64,000 bases of DNA from Candidatus Obscuribacterales bacterium (GCA_020634035.1 JACKCM010000001.1:806001-870000); one strand, 5' to 3'; counted from the stretch's first letter, positions 19,503 to 27,722 are shown. The notes: generated from the sequence alone by a model not told the origin. A program made the numbers and translations.

Positions 19503-20141
19503 ATGAAAAAAGGTCTGATCATTACCGGAATCGTCTTTGCGGTGCTCTTCGCCATCGGATTCGGCTTCTACAGCTATATCAACGGCGTGCGCAACGACGG
19601 TATCCGCCAGGAAACCGCTCTCAACGCTCAGTATCTGGCCAACCAGAACGAGCTCAGCTCTTACCAGGCCGGCTTCTACGAGAAGCTCGGTGTCGCCAAC
19701 ATCAAGAGCGACAAGATGAACAAGATCATCGCCGACGCGGTCAAGGGTCGCTATGACGGCGACATGAAGCCGGGCACCGGTGGAGCGCTCTTCTCGGCGA
19801 TTCAGGAAGCCTATCCTGAAATCGGCGACAACCTCGACCTCTACGACGACATCGTCGAATATGTCGGTGCCAAGCGCGAAGCCTACAAGCAGCAGCAGAA
19901 CAAGCTGCTCGATATGCTGCGCGCCTATGACACCTGGCGCCAGGAAGGGCTCGTGCAGAGCACGGTGATTCGCACCATCGGCTTCCCGTCTCAGTCTCTG
20001 GAAGCCCGGATCGGAACCTCGGTCAAGCGCGGCTGGGAAGCCCGGGACCAGATGTTCTTGATCGTGCTCACCGAGGATGCGAAGAAGGCGTACGAGACGG
20101 GCGTGGACAGCCCGCTCCTGCCGAAGCCCCAGGGCAACTGA
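19503..20141 (+). CDS. LemA-family-like membrane-anchored protein
   Basis: 212 residues. One N-terminal span (about 5-27, LIITGIVFAVLFAIGFGFYS) is followed by a long helical domain. The region around ALNAQYLANQNELSSYQAGF and the late YDTWRQEGLVQSTVIRTIGFPS segment fit the LemA helical bundle, which begins with a short membrane anchor and an antiparallel helix pair. LemA proteins commonly sit beside TPM proteins, as here. A hairpin (19434-19450) separates the two genes. Biochemical role unknown. Confidence 0.65.
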   Translation: MKKGLIITGIVFAVLFAIGFGFYSYINGVRNDGIRQETALNAQYLANQNELSSYQAGFYEKLGVANIKSDKMNKIIADAVKGRYDGDMKPGTGGALFSAIQEAYPEIGDNLDLYDDIVEYVGAKREAYKQQQNKLLDMLRAYDTWRQEGLVQSTVIRTIGFPSQSLEARIGTSVKRGWEARDQMFLIVLTEDAKKAYETGVDSPLLPKPQGN

Positions 20142-20160
20142 GGCGACATCCAACTGTTGT

Positions 20161-20197
20161 GGCTCCCCCGGCTGGTCTTCGAACCTCCGGGGGAGCC
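20161..20197 (+). terminator. Perfect 11-bp hairpin after the LemA-like gene
   Basis: GGCTCCCCCGG and its exact complement enclose 15 nt and are followed by GGCATTTTCC. It is probably a partial terminator, since the next gene follows in the same direction 37 nt later. Confidence 0.75.
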
Positions 20198-20233
20198 GGC
20201 ATTTTCCAAGTCAATCAAAAAAGAGAATCGCCT

Positions 20234-20881
20234 ATGAAATGTTCAATCTTGAATGTCACCGGCAAAGACAAAATCGAGCTGGTGGCAGGATTCCCTGTCA
20301 GGAATCATACTCCGTATCAGGAGTCGCAAAAGGGTCAACGCCCGACGGTGCTCCTGGGACGTTCTTACCAGGTGGGAAACATTTTCCAGACTTTCGAAGA
20401 GTCTGTCGGTCTCGACATTCCGTTGTCAGATCAGCTGATTCGCTCGCCCGAATCGGTCAATTTCGGACGTTTAATTGACGCCGCCTATTCGCCGACCCCC
20501 GGCGGAGAGTGCTTCACTCCGGATGATTCTCAGAATCCCGGACAGCTCCTCAGTCTCTGTGTCCAGGGCTATCGCCAGATCGAGCTTCTCGATCGCGAAG
20601 GGGTCGAGATTTTGCGTGAAGCGGATGCCACTGTCCACAGTGCCTACTTCACCGACCGGGCTCGGGCTTATCTGCTGCTCTTGCGTCCCGGCTCGCGGTT
20701 CACCGTGAGCTACGGCGTCCCTCGCCAGCAGGTCACCCTGAACAAAGGGGACAGCTGGTGGCAGTTCTCCTTCTGGTTCCCATTCGAAACGAGAGAATGG
20801 ATCACCGAGTACTTCGACCTCGAGGTCTCGCTGCCGGAAGGAGATGGAGAGATCACCTGTCGCTGGAAGAACCTCGACTAG
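20234..20881 (+). CDS. Hypothetical soluble beta-rich protein
   Basis: 215 residues, not recognised. The start at ATG 20234 (after AAAAAAGAGA) gives a soluble protein with many strands. It has a Pro/Gly-rich middle (AAYSPTPGGECFTPDD), a hydrophobic strand pair (RAYLLLLRPGSRFTVSYGVP) and an aromatic cluster near the end (WWQFSFWFPFETREWITEYF). No signal peptide or membrane span is visible. It sits third in an operon with the TPM-like and LemA-like genes and before the DUF6932-like gene. Confidence 0.6.
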   Translation: MKCSILNVTGKDKIELVAGFPVRNHTPYQESQKGQRPTVLLGRSYQVGNIFQTFEESVGLDIPLSDQLIRSPESVNFGRLIDAAYSPTPGGECFTPDDSQNPGQLLSLCVQGYRQIELLDREGVEILREADATVHSAYFTDRARAYLLLLRPGSRFTVSYGVPRQQVTLNKGDSWWQFSFWFPFETREWITEYFDLEVSLPEGDGEITCRWKNLD

Positions 20882-20901
20882 CTCTAGCAGGAGGAACTTC
20901 C

Positions 20902-21480
20902 ATGGCATGGTGGCAAATCAGAAAAGCCGAGGCTGCGCGCAGAGAAGATACCTTGCGACCTCATCCTGTCTATCTTGCTATGGTCAGCGACGCAGAATCG
21001 CAAAACCGTGTTCATTGCGGTCTCGGTCTTGGTCTCTCTTCTCTGCGTTTTTCGCAGGCTGGGGAGCTTCTGCCCGGTATCTACCGGCTTTCTTTTAGCG
21101 AGTTCAAAGAGCGCTTCGGCGGCTCTAGACGGCGGGAGAGATTGCTGGTCGGACTGGAAGAAGTGGTGACTATTCTGGCTGCCTGTGGCTGTCGTCGGCT
21201 TTATGTCGGTGGCAGCATGGTTACAGAGAAGTCGAATCCGTCTGACTTTGACGCGGTTTTCGATGTGGTCGGGATGGATCTCGGCAAGCTCGAGGACATA
21301 GATGCGGCAATGTTGCTGCGCTCCAAAGCTGACCTCGATACGCTGAAGTCGCGCTTCTTGGGTTCGGTAGAGCCGCTTCGACATCTGCCTTCCCTGGGCT
21401 GTTCGATGCTGGAGGTGCTCCAGTACGACAGTCGCTCGGGAAGACAGAAAGGAGTGGTGGAGATAGTCTTGGACTCCTAG
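20902..21480 (+). CDS. DUF6932-like (nucleotidyltransferase-fold-like) protein
   Basis: 192 residues from ATG 20902, preceded by AGGAGG. The pattern LSFSEFKERFGGSRRRERLL, then GLEEVVTILAACGCRRLYVGGSMVTEKSNPSDFDAVFDV matches the DUF6932 type: an N-terminal F..F...RR segment and a G-G-S-x-V-T-x-K-x-x-P-x-D-x-D nucleotidyltransferase-like core. The two Asp of the DFD triplet would be metal ligands. Related proteins often occur in toxin-antitoxin or defence contexts, but no partner is evident here. A terminator follows immediately. The family call is by recall of the motif and moderately confident. Confidence 0.6.
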   Translation: MAWWQIRKAEAARREDTLRPHPVYLAMVSDAESQNRVHCGLGLGLSSLRFSQAGELLPGIYRLSFSEFKERFGGSRRRERLLVGLEEVVTILAACGCRRLYVGGSMVTEKSNPSDFDAVFDVVGMDLGKLEDIDAAMLLRSKADLDTLKSRFLGSVEPLRHLPSLGCSMLEVLQYDSRSGRQKGVVEIVLDS

Positions 21481-21506
21481 ATTGAGACTGGAGGTCTCTG
21501 GTTTAT

Positions 21507-21545
21507 AGAAAGTGGCATAGGGCAACGCGCTCTATGCCGCTTTCT
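21507..21545 (+). terminator. Intrinsic terminator of the 18.0-21.5 kb operon
   Basis: The 14-bp stem AGAAAGTGGCATAG/CTATGCCGCTTTCT (one G-T wobble) has an 11-nt loop and is followed by TACCTTTTTG. Its sequence resembles the terminator at 5293-5335. Confidence 0.85.
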
Positions 21546-21634
21546 TACCTTTTTGCGCTTGTTCAGGCAGCTCATACAGCTAATACTAGATTGCAGCTGC
21601 TTGTTTATAATTACCCGACTAGCTTGCTCGATCT

Positions 21635-21795
21635 CTGCCTAAGAGCTGGCAACCTTTTTGTTGCAGTTCTAAATTCGGCCGCTCATCTCTCTGGAACCCT
21701 AGAGCATTATCAGTGGCGGCTTTATGGCGGTATCGATCTGTCGAGATCAATTTGAAATTGCAACTCTGGAGTTGCATCAACATAGGCAGCGATTT
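21635..21795 (-). repeat. Diverged noncoding repeat, copy 2 (inverted relative to 5390-5550)
   Basis: It contains TGCAACTCTGGAGTTGCA (21759-21776), an imperfect version of the 5409 palindrome, and a CTGGCAAC...GTTGCAG hairpin (21646-21666) at nearly the same spacing as in copy 1. Read on the minus strand, CGCTGCCTATG precedes the palindrome as in copy 1. The two copies therefore share order, spacing and flanks. It lies between convergent operons and encodes nothing evident. Confidence 0.6.
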
Positions 21796-21859
21796 TGATA
21801 CCCAGGGCAGGGCTTAGAAGTATTGGTGCAAGCCTCGGTTTTTAAAACTTTTTGCTTGA

Positions 21860-21879
21860 AAATACTATAAAAAGCAGTA
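21860..21879. promoter_or_regulatory. TACT-N9-AGTA dyad, copy 2
   Basis: AAATACT, nine bases, AGTA, followed by GAAGAG. It lies about 17 nt beyond the terminator hairpin of the minus-strand NAD operon. See the copies at 5950, 28597, 39240 and 55606. Confidence 0.5.
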
Positions 21880-21891
21880 GAAGAGCGAGAG

Positions 21892-21913
21892 AAAAAGAGC
21901 CGCAAAACGGCTC
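21892..21913 (-). terminator. Intrinsic terminator of the minus-strand NAD operon
   Basis: GAGCCG/CGGCTC with a five-base loop, followed on the minus strand by TTTTTCTCTC. It begins 34 nt past the stop of 21947-23755. Confidence 0.85.
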
Positions 21914-21946
21914 GATAAATCAGTTACCTGTACACGTTTGTCTCGC

Positions 21947-23755
21947 TTAAGCCACGGTGACCGGCAGATCGTAAGCCGGACGCGCAGCATTTTTATAGCG
22001 TGCGATCGCAAGCCGACACTGTTCGGCATGCCACCGGCAGATATCGACCATCTTCGTCTGGGGAGAGAAGCCGAAATACCGCATCACTGTCAGGAAGCCG
22101 GGGTCGGCTTCGCTCAGTGTAATCGCCGGTTGAAGCCCTTCGAAGAAGCTCTGGTTCAGGCTCCAGATACCCAGAGAAAACTCCAGCTCCAGGGCAAGAG
22201 GGATGCTTGCTCTTTGAGATGGAGAGCAATAGGGCAGGCAGTATGGCACTCGTCCAAGCTCCCCGTCAGGAAGCTGTACTACCAGACCGCCTCGCCGTGA
22301 ACCGGCCAGAAAGTCTCTTGCGTCGAGAACGTCCACCGTCAGCCCGGGCTTTTTCAGCGAGGATCGTTTGATCAGGGCATGGGCAGCGCTTATGTTGACA
22401 CCGGCGTCTGCCAGCATCTTCCAGACTGTGCTCATGGTGCGACCGGTGTCGATGTCGTCGTCCACCAAGAGATAGCGCCGGTTTCTGGGTATCGAGGCAA
22501 TCTGTTCTGCCAGGGGGCGATAGCCGGGGCGATGCGAGATCTGACCGACGCCATGGGCATCCGCCAGAGCAAAGCAGCGCGAAACACCGAGACTGATGTC
22601 ACCAGATATGAAGGCATCGATGCTGATCACTGCTTCGCCCGCCTCTCCGTCCGGCGCTTCGCTCGAAATCTTGAAGAGGCTGCGAGCCCCGATTCGAGCT
22701 GCTTCATCGATGCAGGCGACGACTTCGGTCTGAGTTCGGATAACGCCTACCTGGCGGTGAACGCTGCGCATCAATTCGACAAGCCCATGCATATGGTCTG
22801 CTTTTGCTTGCTTCATCATCGCTTGATCACGCCCTGGGAGCCAGTGCTCGACTTCATGCAGACCTTCGTCCCTGATGCGGTAGAGCACCTTTTGAGAGGC
22901 ACTTTTCAATCGACCGGATCGCTCTTCCAGAATCTGCTCATAGATTTTTCGAGCTTTGCCGGGAAGCAGCTCATGGCTGCCGTCCCGGACCATCCCGGAG
23001 GAAGTCTTGAGCCTGTCTTTCATGGCCCAGATGATGCGGTCGTTGTCTTTTACATGCGGCAGGACTCGATACTTGTCGACGTTTTCGCGATAGTCGGGGC
23101 GCACGGTGCAGACACAGTGTCCCCGGGCTACGAAGGCGCGGCAGAAGCGAGCATGGTCGCTGGAGAAGACGTAATAGACGTCGATGGGCGAGTCGCTCTT
23201 GATATGACGAGCGAGATAGCGCTCCAGTCGCACTACCACGTCGGTGAAGTTCACCGCTCGGTCGACACCGAAAGCTTCCCAGCCGTCGGCGCTGATCCAG
23301 TCACTGTCCGCGGTGGCAACCTGGCAGAGGTCGAGCCTCTGGACAGCGCTCAGGGCATCGGTGAGCTTGATCGAGACATAGCTGTCATGGGAAGGCGAAA
23401 GGTAGCCGCCCAGCACATGAATACCCCGTGCTTCCAACTCCTGACGGGCAATTTCGAGGGATTCGATATGACCCTCGTGCACCGGGCAGAAAGATCCGGT
23501 CATAAGAAGCACTGCCAGTCTGGGCGCGGGTCCTGAAGGGGTCGCTTCCAGACGACGGCGGATTTTGTCCACCGGGGTGAGGAAGAAGTTGTCGTCGGCT
23601 TCCGGGATGATATTGCTCTCTTCCCGGGCGCCGTCGTCAAAGAATCCTGCATCGAACATCGCTTCCACAGAGCTTCCGAGAAGCTCATAGGCGGGTCCGT
23701 AAATAGGGTCCTGAAGAATCTTCTTCTTCAGAATGGCGATTCTATCGCTTGCCAT
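21947..23755 (-). CDS. NMN/NaMN adenylyltransferase-like domain fused to a type I phosphoribosyltransferase
   Basis: 602 residues from ATG 23755 (AGGA 8 nt upstream; TTG 23770 is an alternative). Residues about 80-260 form an HxGH nucleotidylyltransferase: GSFCPVHEGH (87-96) is the ATP site and TSSGMVR (251-257) matches the ISSTxxR loop. Residues about 330-460 carry a phosphoribosyltransferase fold with the PRPP-binding signature LLVDDDIDTGRTM (429-441). About 140 further residues follow. A PRTase could make a mononucleotide from a base and PRPP, and the first domain could adenylylate it, giving a two-step salvage enzyme; this is inference. It is the last gene of the operon, 11 nt after the NAD synthetase fusion. 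Confidence 0.82.
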   Translation of the reverse strand: MASDRIAILKKKILQDPIYGPAYELLGSSVEAMFDAGFFDDGAREESNIIPEADDNFFLTPVDKIRRRLEATPSGPAPRLAVLLMTGSFCPVHEGHIESLEIARQELEARGIHVLGGYLSPSHDSYVSIKLTDALSAVQRLDLCQVATADSDWISADGWEAFGVDRAVNFTDVVVRLERYLARHIKSDSPIDVYYVFSSDHARFCRAFVARGHCVCTVRPDYRENVDKYRVLPHVKDNDRIIWAMKDRLKTSSGMVRDGSHELLPGKARKIYEQILEERSGRLKSASQKVLYRIRDEGLHEVEHWLPGRDQAMMKQAKADHMHGLVELMRSVHRQVGVIRTQTEVVACIDEAARIGARSLFKISSEAPDGEAGEAVISIDAFISGDISLGVSRCFALADAHGVGQISHRPGYRPLAEQIASIPRNRRYLLVDDDIDTGRTMSTVWKMLADAGVNISAAHALIKRSSLKKPGLTVDVLDARDFLAGSRRGGLVVQLPDGELGRVPYCLPYCSPSQRASIPLALELEFSLGIWSLNQSFFEGLQPAITLSEADPGFLTVMRYFGFSPQTKMVDICRWHAEQCRLAIARYKNAARPAYDLPVTVA

Positions 23756-23766
23756 TTTAGAGATCC

Positions 23767-25566
23767 TCAAGCTTTGCCGAGGGGCAGAGCCTCCGTAGCC
23801 TGACGGCGGGTGAGGAGGCCACCCCGGTGGAATTTGAGATCGGTCCGCATGATCACTTTGCGGGTGTCGCCGATAATCGGTTGCGAGTCGTGAAGAAGCC
23901 GGTGGTCGAAAACCAGCACCGAGCCAGCCGATGGAGCCACGGCGTGCAAGACCTCCGCATCATCTGCCAGACGAGTCCAGTCCGCAAGATTGCGTTTCGT
24001 GACCGGCACATCGACCTGGGGGTCTTTGATGAAGCGCGTTGCACCGCCGCTTTCAGCGTCGTTGTCGGTGAGGTAGAGCACGACGCTCATCAGAGTGCGT
24101 TTGTCTTCGTTGCGTACAAAAGTCGAGTCGTAGTGCGGGACTAACAGGCCGTGCCGGGTGTACTTGATGAAGCGCATCACCGGGCTTACGCCGTAGGCGC
24201 GCCAGATCCGGTCGTCTTGCTGGTCTTGCCAGTCTGTGGCGGTCAGATCTTGCATAATGCGAAGCATGGGCAGATGTGCCGCCATGCGCTTGAATAGCGC
24301 CCGGGCGAACCGGTCGCTGAAACAGGTGGCACGCCAGGAGCCGACCTCGTCTTTTTCGGGATCGAAGTCGGCTTTCATGCCGTCACGACCGACCGGTGTC
24401 CAGTCCTGTCTGTCCAGGTCGCCCAGCAATGCGGCGCACTCGGCTTTGCTCAGCACTCCTTCAAGAAGGAAGGCCGATTCGCCAAAGTCTCCTATCGGAT
24501 GCCTTTTCACCAGGCTGCCATCGAAGGGCAGGCGGTCGTCGGCGATGCCGTCGATAATGGCGGGAGCCATCTCTATCTTGTTGACGAAGCCACTACCAGT
24601 GGCGGCACGAGAAGCGATCGTCTCGACCCGCCAGCCTCCGGGAACTGCCCGCTTGTAAATGTCGAAGTGGGCCGCAGGCGAATTGCCGTAGTACTTGTGG
24701 GCATTCTGGCGATTCATCTCGTTCATTCGGCTGGCGAAGCCGTCGAACTGAGTTCGGGCTTCGCTGCCCAGGAGACTGAGCAGCCGGGTGCGCTCCTGGT
24801 CTTCTTTCAAGCCGAGGAAGAGCTGGTAGAGCTCGATGAAGTCGTAGGGGACTTGAATGAGCTCTTCATCCGAACGACCGTCATAGATGTCTCCGGCCGG
24901 AGCGGCCGCGAGGACACTGGCGGGGACGTTCAGATAGCGAGCGACCTGCACGACTTCGCTCTTGTGAATATCCGAGATCAGCTGGATATCGCACATGGCG
25001 TCGCCGGCTTTGCCGAAGTAGCCGATGAAGCCGCCTTCGTCGCGATTGGTTGAGCCGACGAAAACCGCGTCACGGTTCTCTTGGGCTTGCAGGCTGACCA
25101 CGTAATAGAAAGCCGGAGTGCGCAGATAGGTCACCAGTTGACCTGCCGCCCATTCTCGCCCGTCGATGCCCACCGCTTTGTCGGCGGCGCTTTTCATGAC
25201 GGCATGGCTGCCGGCAAGATCCAGGGTGACGACCTCGGCATTGAAAGCCTCGGCTACTTCTCGTCCCCGGGCGGTGGCGTTGTCCTGGTTGGTGGTGCCG
25301 ACGGTATCGAGGAACGGTGCCAGAACCGCCACCAGATGCTTAATAGGAGAGCCGGGTTGACGCCTGGCATAATCGAGAATGGCAAGAACAGCAGCCGAGT
25401 CGCTGCCGCCGCTGACGCCTACCACGGCGGTGTTGAGCCGGGAGGCGGAGAAGTGCCTGTTGATCAGATAGGCTTTGGCGGCGACATAGCGCTCGACAGC
25501 GAAACCGCGACCGTTGCGCAGCAGGTTCAAGACCTGGCTGCAGTCGGGGTGGAGAGTCAGGGTCAT
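23767..25566 (-). CDS. NAD synthetase fused to a 2-oxoglutarate/Fe(II) dioxygenase
   Basis: 599 residues; GAGAGGAG lies 6 nt before the ATG. Residues about 20-315 are NadE-like, converting deamido-NAD to NAD: PP-loop SGGSDS (52-57), GSTNRDEGGF (171-180), the GKAGDAMCD segment and DIHKSEV. There is no glutaminase domain, so ammonia would be the nitrogen source. Residues about 365-585 match the prolyl-4-hydroxylase-like 2OG-Fe(II) fold: iron ligands H478-x-D480 and H559, and a 2OG-binding Arg at 569 ten residues later. I know no standard NadE with such a C-terminal enzyme. The oxygenase substrate is unknown (protein, peptide or nicotinamide moiety). Confidence 0.85.
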   Translation of the reverse strand: MTLTLHPDCSQVLNLLRNGRGFAVERYVAAKAYLINRHFSASRLNTAVVGVSGGSDSAAVLAILDYARRQPGSPIKHLVAVLAPFLDTVGTTNQDNATARGREVAEAFNAEVVTLDLAGSHAVMKSAADKAVGIDGREWAAGQLVTYLRTPAFYYVVSLQAQENRDAVFVGSTNRDEGGFIGYFGKAGDAMCDIQLISDIHKSEVVQVARYLNVPASVLAAAPAGDIYDGRSDEELIQVPYDFIELYQLFLGLKEDQERTRLLSLLGSEARTQFDGFASRMNEMNRQNAHKYYGNSPAAHFDIYKRAVPGGWRVETIASRAATGSGFVNKIEMAPAIIDGIADDRLPFDGSLVKRHPIGDFGESAFLLEGVLSKAECAALLGDLDRQDWTPVGRDGMKADFDPEKDEVGSWRATCFSDRFARALFKRMAAHLPMLRIMQDLTATDWQDQQDDRIWRAYGVSPVMRFIKYTRHGLLVPHYDSTFVRNEDKRTLMSVVLYLTDNDAESGGATRFIKDPQVDVPVTKRNLADWTRLADDAEVLHAVAPSAGSVLVFDHRLLHDSQPIIGDTRKVIMRTDLKFHRGGLLTRRQATEALPLGKA

Positions 25567-25613
25567 TTTGGACTCCTCTCAGTTCTGTGAGATTCAGCAA
25601 AATTCAGCGAAAT

Positions 25614-26927
25614 TCAGCGGTAGAGCCCATGCTTGGCGATGGACTGCTGCACTGCATAAGGCGTGCAAAACTGCAGGGGCTGGCCGCGGCGGACCATGTC
25701 CCTTAAGCCGGCTTCCGAGATGGGCAGTTGCGGCGCGTAGGACACCTTAATCCTGGCGCCTTTGATTTTCGCCGCCAGAGCCTTGACCTTGTCTATCTCT
25801 TCCATCTCCTTCATGGTAGTAGGGCGCAGGATGAAACGCACCCTTTTGAAGAGCTCTTCGGCTCCGAACCAGTTGGGCAGATAGAGAGGATGATCCGGGT
25901 CCACATATTCCGAGCTGATGATGTAGTCGAGCTCGGCTCCGGGAAATTCCCTTTCCATGTCCTCCACATTGGAGAGAGCATAGGAGGTGACGTGGCGGTT
26001 GATGTCCGCTCGAGAAACTTCGAAGAAGGGGTTGTCGGCGGTGGCGACCACGCACATCTTGTAGCGGGCTTCTGCCGAGCCTGCCACCTCTTCGCGATAT
26101 TCGGGATTGGCCAGGGGGATGAACACGACCCGGTCGCACTCCTCTTCCTGGCGGACGCTCTCGGCGAAGAGCAGGTGGCTGTAGTGAATCGGATCGAACT
26201 GAGAAGCGTAGATCGCCACCCGTTTGATTTTGTCGCGCGGCACCGGGTCTCTTGCCGGCATCGGGCTTTCGGGATGCCGGTAGTAGCCTTTCTTCTGGAT
26301 TATCTGCTGGACCGGCCAGGGGGTGGTGTACCAGGTCGATTTACCGGCTACGACGAGGTCCCGGATCAGGGTGCTCGAGATGGGCGGGCTCGGCGCGTCG
26401 GCGATGAGAATGCGCGCTTCGGGGACGAGCTTGGCCCATTCATGCAACTGATCCAGCTCCTGGGTGTTGCGCGGGAAGAAGATCATGGTGCAGATCTTAA
26501 ACAACTCCTTGCCGCCGATCCAGCTCTTCAAGGTCCACTTGTGAGACGGGTCGAGATACTCGGCAGAGGAGAGATAGAAGAGTTCAGCGCCTTTGTACTG
26601 GCGTTTGATCGCTTGCACGGTGTGCAGGCTATAGCCGTTGGCGCCATGGTCGAGGTCGACTCGCGAAGCGTTGAAGAAACGGTGGTCCTCGGTGGCTGCC
26701 ACGGTCATTTCGTAGCGCGCGTCGTCGTCGAGAACACCAAAAGTCTTGTGAGGCGGGTTCGCCGAGACGGCAAACTCCACCTGGTCGAGCTGGAATGCAT
26801 AACGCATCTGCTCGGCGCAAATCAGATGCCCGTAGTGAATCGGGCTGAAAGTACCGCCGAAGATGCCGATGCGGCGTTTCTTCGGCTGGCGCCTGCGGGG
26901 GCGCGGTGCGTCGGTGCTTTTCGCCAT
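25614..26927 (-). CDS. Tandem NadD-like nucleotidylyltransferase, second domain degenerate
   Basis: 437 residues with AGGAAA before the ATG. Domain 1 (about 19-216) has the full NadD set: GIFGGTFSPIHYGH (21-34), the GYSLHTVQAIKRQY helix and PPISSTLIRD (181-190). Domain 2 (about 233-437) repeats the layout, but its ATP motif is IYASQFDPIHYSH and its ISSTxIR loop is changed to PISEAGLRD, so it may bind without catalysing. It begins the minus-strand NAD operon. A paralog with the same two-domain layout is at 54233-55540. Expected reaction for domain 1: NaMN or NMN + ATP to the dinucleotide. Confidence 0.85.
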   Translation of the reverse strand: MAKSTDAPRPRRRQPKKRRIGIFGGTFSPIHYGHLICAEQMRYAFQLDQVEFAVSANPPHKTFGVLDDDARYEMTVAATEDHRFFNASRVDLDHGANGYSLHTVQAIKRQYKGAELFYLSSAEYLDPSHKWTLKSWIGGKELFKICTMIFFPRNTQELDQLHEWAKLVPEARILIADAPSPPISSTLIRDLVVAGKSTWYTTPWPVQQIIQKKGYYRHPESPMPARDPVPRDKIKRVAIYASQFDPIHYSHLLFAESVRQEEECDRVVFIPLANPEYREEVAGSAEARYKMCVVATADNPFFEVSRADINRHVTSYALSNVEDMEREFPGAELDYIISSEYVDPDHPLYLPNWFGAEELFKRVRFILRPTTMKEMEEIDKVKALAAKIKGARIKVSYAPQLPISEAGLRDMVRRGQPLQFCTPYAVQQSIAKHGLYR

Positions 26928-27290
26928 GGTAATTTCCTGTTCTGTTCAGGCAGGTAGGTCGGAAAGACAGAGAGTGGCTTCAACTGGCTGCCGTTTTGTA
27001 CGGGCAGTGAGCTGATGCAACTGGATAGCTTCATGTTGTCTGGGGTTTTAGACTGATTCCTTTCAGATCCCTGAAGTTGAATGCGATACCTGAAGATAGA
27101 GATTGTTAGAGAGCTGAATCAAGTAACAAACAATTCGATGTTTACCTTCAATTAGTTCTGGATTCCTAATAACAGTAATAGTTTTGACTATAAACTTTGT
27201 AAATCGGCTCTTTATTGAGCTTTCGTTTTGTTACCTGTGCTAGCTGGTGATGCTTGCACAACTAGGAAAAGTCCAAAAGGCAGCCGAAAC
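26928..27290. other. 363-nt upstream region of the NAD operon
   Basis: No gene seen. It is AT-rich, especially 27100-27240, and must hold the promoter for the minus-strand operon. A weak inverted repeat (ACTATTACTG...TAGTC on the minus strand) occurs near 27170-27195. A partial match to the TGATGCAACT part of the 5390 repeat lies near 27012. Confidence 0.45.
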
Positions 27291-27635
27291 TCAGATGCTT
27301 CTGAATTGTTTGAAGTATTCTTGAATGTCTACTTTAGAGATGCCGTCGTCTTTACTGTCCCACTCTTCTTCGAAGGCGCTGGCTATATCTTCGAGGCGTC
27401 TCAATAGAAAGCTTATGTAAGAACGCTCTCGCCAATCTAAGTCAGGATTGATCAGGGCATTTTGCAATTCTGTTCTAGAGATGAAGCCGTTGCGATCTTC
27501 ATCTATTTGGTCGAAAGTTCTGTAGGCGAAGTCTTTGATATCATGCAGAGTGTCGGCCACTCGGATGCCGCCAGATGTCGTAGGTCTTTTTAGCCAGGCA
27601 CGGTCGTCATCTTCGATATCTTGTCTGGTGTTCAT
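27291..27635 (-). CDS. EF-hand protein, paralog of 12429-12806
   Basis: 114 residues. Loop 1 (DQIDEDRNGFISRTEL) has the canonical calcium ligands. Loop 2 (EWDSKDDGISKVDIQEYF) is shortened but keeps the D-x-D/D-G-I-S core, like the second loop of the paralog. The helical linker between the loops (ERSYISFLLRRLEDIASAFE) parallels KSYIMFLLNNQKEIADAAVE in the other protein, showing common descent. No signal peptide. Likely a cytosolic calcium sensor or buffer. GGAG lies about 7 nt before the ATG. Confidence 0.85.
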   Translation of the reverse strand: MNTRQDIEDDDRAWLKRPTTSGGIRVADTLHDIKDFAYRTFDQIDEDRNGFISRTELQNALINPDLDWRERSYISFLLRRLEDIASAFEEEWDSKDDGISKVDIQEYFKQFRSI

Positions 27636-27722
27636 GAGGACGCTCCGCAGCCAGATCTGGTTACTAGATCTTTCCCCGAAGCCTCATATGAGAAACCGAT
27701 TTTTCTAAATTCTCAGATTTCT

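Noticed and set aside
22379..26957. Long plus-strand frames opposite the NAD operon
   Set aside because: No ribosome sites and no domain motifs; the minus-strand proteins have full catalytic signatures.
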